Shown: piece by piece, positions 37,129 through 45,058 of the stretch
How the letters are laid out: the number at the start of each line of letters is the position of its first letter
How positions within the stretch are numbered: the stretch's first letter is position 1
Assembly: GCF_011045095.1 (NCBI RefSeq)
Contig: NZ_JAALDL010000026.1
Coordinates: forward strand, 1 to 46,919
Direction: 5' to 3'
Source of the DNA: Grimontia sedimenti
Lineage (GTDB): Bacteria; Pseudomonadota; Gammaproteobacteria; Enterobacterales; Vibrionaceae
Length of the DNA stretch: 46,919 bases
Notes under the pieces: model-generated
Told to the model about the DNA's origin: nothing
Seen by the model: only the letters and a program-made list of their open reading frames with translations
Databases searched by the model: none
Made by a program: the position numbers and the translations under genes

Positions 37129-37832
37129 CAAGAGAAGCAATATCCTTTTCCATGGGCGGTCTGTAATCGCTCAGCCGCCATGCCGACCCCCACCAGCTTC
37201 TTTCGCACTCTGCTCAAATGCATATCAAGACTGCGATCGTACTTTTGGAAGTCCCTCGCCAATACCTGCCTGTAAAGAAAGTCTTTGGATAACACCTGAT
37301 GCTGCTGGAACACCAGTGTCCAGAGCAATTTGAACTGAATGGGTGTGACAGAGACTTCCTCTCCATCATAGAAAACTGTCTGATATTTTCTGTCCAGTAC
37401 CAACTCGTCCACCACCAATTGGGTTTTGCTCTCTTTCGCAGGAATCTGGGCGCTTCGCCTTAGCACGGCAGCAGCACGCCAAACGATTTCATCCAGAGGC
37501 TGCTGCCTCGTTATATAGTCATCTGCGCCAAACAAAAAGCAGTTCATGCAATCATGATGATTGTAAGTATCATCCAGCATCAGAATCGGCGTTGCAGCCT
37601 CCTCCCGGTAGCGTTTCAGCAAACGAAAACCTTCCATTTCAGGCAGGTCGGCAGCAAAGATGACGAGGTCGAGATTGGTGGTTCGATAGATGTCTGAAGC
37701 CTGTGAATCAGAAACACAACGCCTGATGGCAAAGCCTCTCTCATTGAAACGATGTATCAGCTTTTCGCAATACGTCCGGTTTCTGTCAACAATCAGGATT
37801 TGCCCTGCCGATGGCGCACTGTGTAGGGACAT
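37128..37832 (-). CDS. OmpR-family response regulator with degenerate receiver
   Basis: A 234-residue DNA-binding regulator. The receiver fold is recognisable (QILIVDRNRT at 11-20, LDLVIFAADLP at 54-64, GADDYITR), but the phosphorylation site is lost: by alignment to PhoB the acceptor Asp is Ala60, the second acidic-pair residue is Arg17, the switch Thr is Asp (MLDD) and the conserved Lys is Arg (YITRQQ). The C-terminal winged helix is normal (SVTPIQFKLLWTLV, then DRSLDMHLSRVRKKL). No histidine kinase is adjacent. It sits between the siderophore operon and the receptor, with a Fur-like box 31 bp upstream, so it likely controls siderophore or receptor genes independently of phosphorylation. 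Function not recognised from any named family member. Confidence 0.9.
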   Translation of the reverse strand: MSLHSAPSAGQILIVDRNRTYCEKLIHRFNERGFAIRRCVSDSQASDIYRTTNLDLVIFAADLPEMEGFRLLKRYREEAATPILMLDDTYNHHDCMNCFLFGADDYITRQQPLDEIVWRAAAVLRRSAQIPAKESKTQLVVDELVLDRKYQTVFYDGEEVSVTPIQFKLLWTLVFQQHQVLSKDFLYRQVLARDFQKYDRSLDMHLSRVRKKLVGVGMAAERLQTAHGKGYCFS

Positions 37833-37863
37833 TCCGTTACCTAAAGGTTATCAACTCATAAAC

Positions 37864-37882
37864 GATAATGATTTCGATTATC
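37864..37882 (-). promoter_or_regulatory. Fur-like box of the atypical regulator gene
   Basis: GATAATGATTTCGATTATC: about 15 of 19 matches to the Fur consensus, with symmetric outer hexamers GATAAT/ATTATC. Located between asbF and the regulator start. Confidence 0.82.
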
Positions 37883-37900
37883 AATATCATCATTTAAAGT

Positions 37901-37920
37901 TAAAGCATGAACCTGCTTTA
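37901..37920 (-). terminator. weak hairpin after asbF
   Basis: Stem TAAAGCA/TGCTTTA with a 6-nt loop, 21 bp after the asbF stop, followed on the minus strand by AACTTTAAA rather than a true T-tract. Readthrough from the asb operon into the regulator gene is therefore possible. Confidence 0.4.
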
Positions 37921-37940
37921 GGGAGATCGAGATCACATAA

Positions 37941-38807
37941 TCAGGTTAAATAATCTGGGCAGCCAACAATTCTTGATGAGTTCTCTCTCAGTAAGCTCAG
38001 TTTCATCTCATCCAATGCCGCTTTGTCATCCAATAATGTCTGTTTCACATTATGTCCAAACCATTCCAATGAAGCCGTCGCTGCAGGCTTACCGAGCAGC
38101 TGTGGCAAAAACTGTTGATAGTCCATTGCCCCTTCCAGCAACGGCACCATGCCGTATCGACTCCCTGTTGGCGAGTAGACATTTTCCGGAGCAAAAACGG
38201 TTAGCAGTTCCCGCGACAGCACATTCTTAAGGTGATAATGACCAACGTGCTCTTCTACCTGCTGGTGAAATTGAGCCGGATCCTCGCCGGACTCCCAAAC
38301 ATGCAAGGTGTCGTAATTAAGCTTCAGTGCTGGATGATCAACTTCATCAATCAACTGCATGATTGATGATGAGGTGTCGGCCAACGTACCGGGATGGGTT
38401 TCTACCAGCACATCCAAACCCTGATCGGCGGCGTACTCACAGATCCCTCTCAGGCGCTGTGTCATTTCCTTACGCACTATTGCTCCCACTTCGCTACTCG
38501 CTTGATGACCAGCAAAAGTGCGCACCTTCTTGGTATCCCACTGTTTTGCCAATCGACAGATATGGCGGCATTTTTGCCAGGCATTGCGCTTATCACCCGC
38601 AATGGGCAAATAGTCACTCAACATGGAAATCGATAGTCCCATGTCGTTAAGCCACTTGGCATCATATTGCGGCTGTGCCTCCAGGCTCAGGGCATGAGCT
38701 CCCCAAAGCTCAATACCCTGAAACCCGTGGCAACAAGCCCACTCCGCCAGATTGTCCATTGAAACAAGCTGGTGTCGGAATGAAATGGTACAGATTGAAA
38801 GCTGCAT
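37941..38807 (-). CDS. asbF: 3-dehydroshikimate dehydratase AsbF
   Basis: Converts 3-dehydroshikimate to 3,4-dihydroxybenzoate, the catechol of petrobactin. The 288-residue TIM barrel resembles Bacillus AsbF throughout: CTISFRHQLVS (6-16), GFQGIELWGAHA (28-39), VETHPGTLADT (135-145), NYDTLHVWESG (164-174), YHLKNV (191-196) and SLEWFGHN (246-253). Likely metal and catalytic residues Glu136, His138, Asp166, His169, His192 and Glu248 are all present. The ATG at 38807 follows the asbDE stop by one base and has a GAGG site; a TTG 9 bases upstream is less likely. Last gene of the asb operon. Confidence 0.95.
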   Translation of the reverse strand: MQLSICTISFRHQLVSMDNLAEWACCHGFQGIELWGAHALSLEAQPQYDAKWLNDMGLSISMLSDYLPIAGDKRNAWQKCRHICRLAKQWDTKKVRTFAGHQASSEVGAIVRKEMTQRLRGICEYAADQGLDVLVETHPGTLADTSSSIMQLIDEVDHPALKLNYDTLHVWESGEDPAQFHQQVEEHVGHYHLKNVLSRELLTVFAPENVYSPTGSRYGMVPLLEGAMDYQQFLPQLLGKPAATASLEWFGHNVKQTLLDDKAALDEMKLSLLRENSSRIVGCPDYLT

Positions 38808-38808
38808 A

Positions 38809-40080
38809 TCAGGCAACCTCTACTGCCGCTTCAAGCGGTAAATCGTTCAGTTCGCACCAATCACGATAGACTTCGTTGAGGCGTTTTTTGATGCGAAACT
38901 CCGTACGATCCTGCTTATTCAGCAAAGCGTAGATCTCCACCTGCAGATCCAAATCGCCGGTTTCTGCCAGCTTCATGATTTGGTATTGGATCCGACTATA
39001 GGTTTGGATGAGCTCTTCAATCACATCACACCAGATCTCAAAATCATCATCGGGCAGACCAAGCGCGCGCCAGAAGAAAGCAAAGCCGTGCTCGTAGGCA
39101 TATTTGCGCACTGCGATCACCCGAATTTCACGCAATGCCAATGACAGGTCCGTGAGTTTTATCCCTGCATAGCCGCGGACATGAGCGTCCAGAATACGTC
39201 GAATTGCACTCGTCAGCGGGTTGCCGTCAGCAATAAAGCACGCCTCAAAGTAAGCTTGAACATCGCGATCATCCGCATGCTTTAAACCGGTTTCATCCAG
39301 CAGGTAGCCGCCTGCCACACTCGGTTGGGAAATTGCATTGAAGATACGCGCGCTTTCGAGCTCTCCTTCCCAACGGAAATCCGGATCGGACATAAACAGG
39401 GTTTTCGGATCATGGGTGTTCTCAAGCATCACGTAGTGTGGAAATGGGTTCTGATTGAACTTATTCTCACGCTCCGGCAATTGATACATATCCAGCATCA
39501 CCATCAGGTGTGAGGTTTCTGCTTTGGTTGCCAACAGACGCTGCATTTCTTCAATGTTGTCTTGTTTGGTTTTGCCTTCGTCATACCAAGGAGCCAGTGC
39601 CACACCATACAGGCGGTGGTACCATTCAAGGAAACTGCCATGGTTTATCTCGTCGGAGTGGTATTGAAGCTGGTAGTTATCACTGATGGTGAAGGTCGCA
39701 TCCCAAACGCCGAAGTAAAACGGACGGTGATCAATGCCTTTTCGCTTTAAAGACTCACAGACGCAACTGACAAAGCAATGCACTTTGACGTCTTCAAATT
39801 CTTCCTCCTGCGCCTTTTGTGCTGGCTCATTCCGTTCAATGCGACACAGGAAGTCAGCCAGACTGGAAACTGTCGCATAGTCTGCCGCGGTAATATTTTC
39901 CTCCGGGACGGTCAAACCCAGATCCAGCTCAAGGTGCAGGATTAGCTGAAGGATTAGCACCGAATCCAGATAAAGGTCTTCATTCAGCCTTGCACTCTCA
40001 CTGAATTTCTCCATGTGGGCATTTTGCATGTTGTCGCTCAATACCTGGCGAATGGATGCAATCAATTGTTCGCGTTCCAT
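38809..40080 (-). CDS. asbDE: petrobactin AsbD-AsbE fusion: acyl carrier domain plus condensing protein
   Basis: A 423-residue two-domain protein. Residues 1-85 are an acyl/aryl carrier domain with the phosphopantetheine serine Ser40 (LDSVLILQL). After an acidic linker (about 86-97), the rest resembles AsbE, the protein that in Bacillus transfers 3,4-dihydroxybenzoate from carrier to spermidine or a spermidyl-citrate intermediate. In Bacillus anthracis the two are separate proteins (about 91 and 327 residues as I remember), which sum to about this length. No frame break is visible, so the fusion is real in this sequence. It lies 9 bp after asbC with an AAGGAGCGCC ribosome-binding site and 1 bp before asbF. 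Confidence 0.9.
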   Translation of the reverse strand: MEREQLIASIRQVLSDNMQNAHMEKFSESARLNEDLYLDSVLILQLILHLELDLGLTVPEENITAADYATVSSLADFLCRIERNEPAQKAQEEEFEDVKVHCFVSCVCESLKRKGIDHRPFYFGVWDATFTISDNYQLQYHSDEINHGSFLEWYHRLYGVALAPWYDEGKTKQDNIEEMQRLLATKAETSHLMVMLDMYQLPERENKFNQNPFPHYVMLENTHDPKTLFMSDPDFRWEGELESARIFNAISQPSVAGGYLLDETGLKHADDRDVQAYFEACFIADGNPLTSAIRRILDAHVRGYAGIKLTDLSLALREIRVIAVRKYAYEHGFAFFWRALGLPDDDFEIWCDVIEELIQTYSRIQYQIMKLAETGDLDLQVEIYALLNKQDRTEFRIKKRLNEVYRDWCELNDLPLEAAVEVA

Positions 40081-40089
40081 GGGCGCTCC

Positions 40090-41346
40090 TTAACCTATCG
40101 CTGGAATGGAAATTTTGCTTTGAGACAGCACGTTACGGTTGATTTTTCCGTTGGCCATCTTTTCAATCACTGTGCACTGTTCAATATCGACGGGCAGTTG
40201 ATAGGAAGCCAGCCGTGTCGAACACCACTTTCGGATCCGGCTTGGCTCAAGCGCATCGCTTGCAACAAACTGCAGGCAGACCCGCTCACCGGATAGCGGA
40301 TCCGAGCGTTTGAATACCACAGCTTCGGAGATCTCTGCGATCTCAAGTACCACGTTCTCAACGTCCTGTGGGTACACATTCAGGCCAGAGACATTAATCA
40401 TGTCGTCGGCTCGGGAAACGAAGATCAACTGACCCTGCTCATCGAAATAGCCCAGATCTTTGGTAAAGATGATGTCATCCCCTTTTTGCACCACGATCTC
40501 TCCCGGTCTTGAAGTGTCGATACCGGCATTGACCTTGAGATGTCCGAGCGGGGTACCGATGTGATTCGCCGCTTTGGTATCCGAATTAATGGCAATACAG
40601 CCAGCTTCTGAGCAGCCATATTGCTGGAAGACATGCTTGGCTTTTTCACGCAGTGACTCAAACCAGGCTTTGGGTAGCACAGTGCCCGAGGTCATCACGG
40701 CATTCAGTTGTTGGCCTTTTGGGTAAAGCTGTACCACTGAGTGAATCAATGCAGGGGACGAATACAGCAAATGATCCGGCGTCGTCATCAGCTTTTTCAG
40801 CAGGAATTTCGGGTTAATGTTGTTAATGATGACTGGCGATTGACCACGCTTCAGTGCCACAAATACGCCAGCAATCAAGCCATAGGAATGGGTGATCGGG
40901 CAGGCAATCAGTGGCGTCATCTTGTTCGGCTTTTTGAACTTCGCGACGTAGCTTTCTACTTCTTCGTCGATTGAAGACCAGCTTCGGGTGATCACCTTTG
41001 GTTCACCGGTGGTACCGGAACTGGTTTGCACCAGCACAGCCAAGTCATCATCACCTTCCCGCTGAATCGACATCGCAGGTTGCCCTTGTTCAAATAGCAG
41101 GACGTGGCACTGGGCGCGTGTTGCTAATCGTTTGGCAGCAAGACGGGGCGTCGGTGCGAAAATAGGGTAAAAAGAGCCGCCATTGGCTTTCAGGTATAAA
41201 CACACCGCCAGCAGATAAGCTGGATCTTCTGTGCATACAGCAAAGCGCTTCCCTGCGCAGCTGCCAAGTTCAGGGTGTGAGCGGAATGCTTCGTTACTGC
41301 GCTCAAAGAATTCATGACTGAAAAAGTCATCATTTACGTAAATCAT
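40090..41346 (-). CDS. asbC: 3,4-dihydroxybenzoate-AMP ligase AsbC
   Basis: Adenylates 3,4-dihydroxybenzoate and loads it on the AsbD carrier. The 418-residue protein belongs to the acyl-AMP ligase (ANL) family but is shorter than typical members. ATP-binding motif TSSGTTGEPK is at 108-117, the A5-like segment YGCSEAG near 245, the RADDMINVSGLNVYPQDVE hinge region near 325-343 and the catalytic lysine in NGKINR at Lys401. Position between asbB (7-bp gap) and asbDE supports petrobactin rather than a fatty-acid role. Confidence 0.93.
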   Translation of the reverse strand: MIYVNDDFFSHEFFERSNEAFRSHPELGSCAGKRFAVCTEDPAYLLAVCLYLKANGGSFYPIFAPTPRLAAKRLATRAQCHVLLFEQGQPAMSIQREGDDDLAVLVQTSSGTTGEPKVITRSWSSIDEEVESYVAKFKKPNKMTPLIACPITHSYGLIAGVFVALKRGQSPVIINNINPKFLLKKLMTTPDHLLYSSPALIHSVVQLYPKGQQLNAVMTSGTVLPKAWFESLREKAKHVFQQYGCSEAGCIAINSDTKAANHIGTPLGHLKVNAGIDTSRPGEIVVQKGDDIIFTKDLGYFDEQGQLIFVSRADDMINVSGLNVYPQDVENVVLEIAEISEAVVFKRSDPLSGERVCLQFVASDALEPSRIRKWCSTRLASYQLPVDIEQCTVIEKMANGKINRNVLSQSKISIPAIG

Positions 41347-41353
41347 AACGTCC

Positions 41354-43075
41354 CTATTTTTGAGAATATTTATGAAATGGATTAGGCACCGTGTGGTGAC
41401 ACTCAGCCTGACTACCTTTGAACTTTCGGGTCATCAGAGACTCCGTCAGAACCTGTGCCTCGGTGTAACCAAGTTGCTGCAAGCGGCTATCAAGTTCTGG
41501 GTGGTCATCGGCATAGTCTTCGAGCTTTTGGCCTACCATGTTCCAAAAGCTTTGTTCGCTCATGCCATAGCTTTTTTCTATAAGAAAAGAGACCTCTGTC
41601 AGGCTGTAAATAAAGAGGGTGTCCATCACCAATTCACGCAATAACTCCACCGAACTCATGCCGTAGTAGTCATCGATAGGAGCATCTGCGAGGAAAGGTT
41701 CAATGGAAGCAAAGTCTGGTAACCATTCCGGATTGGCCAAGAATGGCATGTGGTACTCCACGCTTTCATGGAAATCCCGCACTATGACTCGTTCCGGCCA
41801 GCCATCACGATGAACCAACACCATGTTCTGACCATGAGGTTCAATACCAATGCCGTGTTTAACCAATAGATGCCACACAGGTAGCACTACGACATCGATT
41901 AAACGGCTCAACCAGATATTCAAACCATAGGTTTCTACCCAGCCAGCAATGAAAGGTAAGCCATCGTCTTCAAGCATCATTAATGCGTTGAAGGGAATCG
42001 CTGACTCACCCTCACGCAATTTTGGCTGCAAACTTTCGCGGAAGATAACAGCAACTTCTGAAGCCAACGGAGACGTTTCAGATGTCATCCCTGGCACATG
42101 GAAACGGGCACCTGCGTACTCTTCCAAAATAGAGAGCGCCGACAGTTCGAAGTCACTTTCAATAATCCGGTTAAGCCAAGAAGAAACCACAGGCGCCAGA
42201 CAAATAGAGTGCGGTGCCAATGTACGCTTCGATGAGGTATTCACCATGCTCAAAGGCAATTTGATATTGGCTCTATCGGAATAGCTTGCATTCATTAAGG
42301 TGCGAACAGATTGCGATGCGGTGTATTGATCAGCTCCCAAGCCCAGAAATATGAGGGTTTGATCAGCAAGTGGCTCAAGCAATTGTTCTTGCTTCAACTG
42401 TTGCCATTGCCATGGATGCATGGGCAACAGCGAATATTCATCCCAACTTTTGTCATGCGCACTCAATGCCCCAGACAGTCTTAACCATTGTGTGCGACCA
42501 AGCTCTTTGAGCCAGAAAGCGTCATGGGGTTGTGGTAAATTTTGTTTGATGTGGGTGCGCTTAACGGCCAGCCAACAAAGGTAAAAGGGCTTGGAAGATT
42601 CTGGGCCGTAAGCCTCGTGATCTGCTGCACTGAATCCGGTACGAGCCTTGAAGGAAGGATGGTAAGGATGTCCTTCATCAAGCGAGCCTTCCAAGATTTC
42701 AAAATCCTGGTAGCGACGGGATTCAGGCTTACTAACATGTCGGCGGTTCCATTCGCAAAGGGCAGCTGTTTGTGAGAACTCTTCGGCAAGCGCGTATTTG
42801 GTTTTCTCTGTTGCAGGCAAATCTTCAATGATCTGCTGCCAATGCGCAGCAACATTGGCTCGAACACCATCAATACATAGCGACTGAATATCGAGTCGAT
42901 AGCGACCAAATGCGCCTCGCTGACCCGAGATGAGATATTCTCTTCCCCCGAGCTTCCAAGCGAATTTCCCCTCTTTATCAGAGACTTCAACGCAATTTTC
43001 AAACAGTACTGCTTCTAACAGTTGCTTGATGACTCTTTCAATCGCTGACAAGTTCTGGCTATTAGGCAGAGGCAT
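41354..43075 (-). CDS. asbB: NRPS-independent siderophore synthetase AsbB
   Basis: IucA/IucC-family ATP-dependent synthetase of 573 residues, expected to condense spermidine or the dihydroxybenzoyl-spermidine with a citrate intermediate. Family motifs: GHPYHPSFKARTGF (135-148), LPMHPWQW (217-224), KLPLSMVNTSSKRTL (272-286), EPHGQNMVLV (about 415-424) and RDFHESVEY (about 433-441). It overlaps asbA by 14 bp and precedes asbC by 7 bp. AsbA/AsbB naming follows gene order in the Bacillus operon; which of the two acts first was not tested from sequence. Confidence 0.93.
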   Translation of the reverse strand: MPLPNSQNLSAIERVIKQLLEAVLFENCVEVSDKEGKFAWKLGGREYLISGQRGAFGRYRLDIQSLCIDGVRANVAAHWQQIIEDLPATEKTKYALAEEFSQTAALCEWNRRHVSKPESRRYQDFEILEGSLDEGHPYHPSFKARTGFSAADHEAYGPESSKPFYLCWLAVKRTHIKQNLPQPHDAFWLKELGRTQWLRLSGALSAHDKSWDEYSLLPMHPWQWQQLKQEQLLEPLADQTLIFLGLGADQYTASQSVRTLMNASYSDRANIKLPLSMVNTSSKRTLAPHSICLAPVVSSWLNRIIESDFELSALSILEEYAGARFHVPGMTSETSPLASEVAVIFRESLQPKLREGESAIPFNALMMLEDDGLPFIAGWVETYGLNIWLSRLIDVVVLPVWHLLVKHGIGIEPHGQNMVLVHRDGWPERVIVRDFHESVEYHMPFLANPEWLPDFASIEPFLADAPIDDYYGMSSVELLRELVMDTLFIYSLTEVSFLIEKSYGMSEQSFWNMVGQKLEDYADDHPELDSRLQQLGYTEAQVLTESLMTRKFKGSQAECHHTVPNPFHKYSQK

Positions 43076-44852
43076 AACTCACCTCCATCGGTTCTTCCAG
43101 ACAAGTCATCACAAGCGGGTTGGAAATCGTGCAGTAGATAGCTTGTTCGTTGTCTGCCAGCAGTTCATCAACATCATGAACACGGGTTAACAAGTTAGCT
43201 TTTACCGGGATAGCTGATTCTGACAGCAGCTTTTCGACAAACAGTTTTCCCGCACCGGAAAGGGTGTTTCTCAGCGCATAAAGCCTCTGCTGAACGAAGC
43301 TGATAAGGATTCGCTCTTCAACCAGACCATCTGCTCCCATGCGGCCAATAATGGAGAACAGATGGTTGATGAACAGGTAATAAGCAAAACGATCGCAGAT
43401 AACATCGTCATCGAAATAGAGAGAGTCTACGGTGACAGAATCCGGCTCCATGGTTGCCAGATATCCACGATACGCTTTGGAAAGGTAGAAGCCCTGGTTA
43501 TCACGGAAGTAATAAACCGAAGGAAGCCCCTCTTTCATCTCAATCACACTGTTTTGCTGGTGAGCTTCAAGCGCAATTCCATGTTCGTCATAAAGCGCAA
43601 TCATTGGTTCTATGGCGCATTCCCAGTATTTGGCAAACCACTTGATGGCAATGCGCAGGTAATCTGCTTCATTTCGGTTCGCAAGCTTGCTGATGACGTC
43701 ATAAAGCATTGAGCTTTCACCTGGCATTGGAGACTGAGTCAATGCCGCGATGGTAACAACATCTTGATCATTGCCTTCAGGGAAAGGATTCTCGCGGATG
43801 ATGACTTCAAAACCACTTTCTTCCTGACCAGACAAATCGACTGTGATGTATGCGGGATCAGTAATGACCTTGAAGCAAGCATGGCGCTCACTGAAACCCG
43901 TTTTGCGATATAAGGTCGCCATGACCACACCAGCATCCAACTCATGGCGTTTGTTAACACGCAGTGAGTTGGTGATTTTTACTGGCAGGGAGAATTTGTA
44001 CATCCAATCCAGATTCGGGTGATAGAGAGAGCGCACAGAAGATGTAGCAGTAAACTCTGGGCCATAACTTCCCAAATCCTTAATATCACCTGCCTTTATC
44101 AACTCTCGGATATCATTTTGATGAAGAAGCCACTGCGCTTGAAGGGGATGCATGGGAACCACAATATGGGTTTCTGGTTTATCCGCCGCTGCAGGCAAAG
44201 ATTCAGTGATCACTTCTTCTGCGGTTAACGGGATTGCTGACCGTTGCTTGATCAGAGCGCGATCAATACTGAAGTAGTGAAGGGGAAAGCGCCCTTTTGT
44301 TTCAGGTGCATAGAATGCATGGTGATATTCCAGCATTCCCTGACGACTTTTCGGTGTGGGGTGTTGCCAGTGACCAAAAAGCAATGATTGTTCAGCGTCA
44401 ATGAAATTTGGCTTGCTGAGCGATGGATCACCACGACGCTCTTCAATGTATTGCGTCATTAATCTCTGGCTTTCAATCACACGGAGCATGAGCTCTTGCT
44501 TGCATTCAAAAGCGGCTGACTTCGCGTGGAAGATCCCTTCGATCAGTTGTTGTAAAGCATGCGTCTCTGAGATCACCTTCCAAGAGAACTTATCAACTTG
44601 AATCAGTACTTTGCCAAATTGGTGATTCCCCACCAATGAGCGGTATTCAACGTTTACGGCAAGCTTTCCTGCCAAGTGTGGCAGTGAAATCTCGACAATC
44701 CACTTGTCTTTTGCCACATCCCCCAATCGACCCACCGACATCTGCCAGCGTGAAGCGGGAGACCAATCTCCAGCATCGACCTCTTTCAGGTAACAGTTAA
44801 AGAATGCTTGAAAGGATGCTTTCTCTGCGATGTTGCTGGCTATCTGACTCAC
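43062..44852 (-). CDS. asbA: NRPS-independent siderophore synthetase AsbA
   Basis: IucA/IucC-family synthetase of 596 residues, in petrobactin synthesis joining spermidine to citrate. Motifs: GHWQHPTPKSRQGM (160-173), VVPMHPLQAQW (231-241), YKFSLPVKITNSLRVN (near 290-306), and ALEAHQQNSVIEM. First gene of the operon. The start codon is GTG (44850-44852) with a GAGGG ribosome-binding site seven bases upstream; no ATG is placed better. The upstream spacer holds a Fur-like box shared with the divergent MATE gene. Confidence 0.93.
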   Translation of the reverse strand: MSQIASNIAEKASFQAFFNCYLKEVDAGDWSPASRWQMSVGRLGDVAKDKWIVEISLPHLAGKLAVNVEYRSLVGNHQFGKVLIQVDKFSWKVISETHALQQLIEGIFHAKSAAFECKQELMLRVIESQRLMTQYIEERRGDPSLSKPNFIDAEQSLLFGHWQHPTPKSRQGMLEYHHAFYAPETKGRFPLHYFSIDRALIKQRSAIPLTAEEVITESLPAAADKPETHIVVPMHPLQAQWLLHQNDIRELIKAGDIKDLGSYGPEFTATSSVRSLYHPNLDWMYKFSLPVKITNSLRVNKRHELDAGVVMATLYRKTGFSERHACFKVITDPAYITVDLSGQEESGFEVIIRENPFPEGNDQDVVTIAALTQSPMPGESSMLYDVISKLANRNEADYLRIAIKWFAKYWECAIEPMIALYDEHGIALEAHQQNSVIEMKEGLPSVYYFRDNQGFYLSKAYRGYLATMEPDSVTVDSLYFDDDVICDRFAYYLFINHLFSIIGRMGADGLVEERILISFVQQRLYALRNTLSGAGKLFVEKLLSESAIPVKANLLTRVHDVDELLADNEQAIYCTISNPLVMTCLEEPMEVSYASA

Positions 44853-44916
44853 GTTTCCCTCGCCTTATACCAAGCGCGCCTGAATGGCGTTTAATCTGAT
44901 AAGGCCAAGGATCCTA

Positions 44917-44935
44917 ATTGATATTAATTCTCATT
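44917..44935. promoter_or_regulatory. Fur-like box between asbA and the MATE gene
   Basis: ATTGATATTAATTCTCATT matches the palindromic Fur consensus AATGATAATNATTATCATT at about 16 of 19 positions. It is 65 bp from the asbA start and 124 bp from the chosen MATE start, so it may control both directions. Confidence 0.7.
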
Positions 44936-45058
44936 ACACTAAAAGTTACTATTGTTACAACACGCCATAAGGTAAGTCCCACATCACCTTTATTGCACGT
45001 GAAGATAGTTTTCTCTTCACGCATCATTACTGTCCATTATTCTCTCTATACAAAGATT

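Noticed and set aside
44918-45058. N-terminal extension of the MATE protein
   Set aside because: It would overlap the Fur-like box and promoter region and adds about 47 residues not typical of the family.
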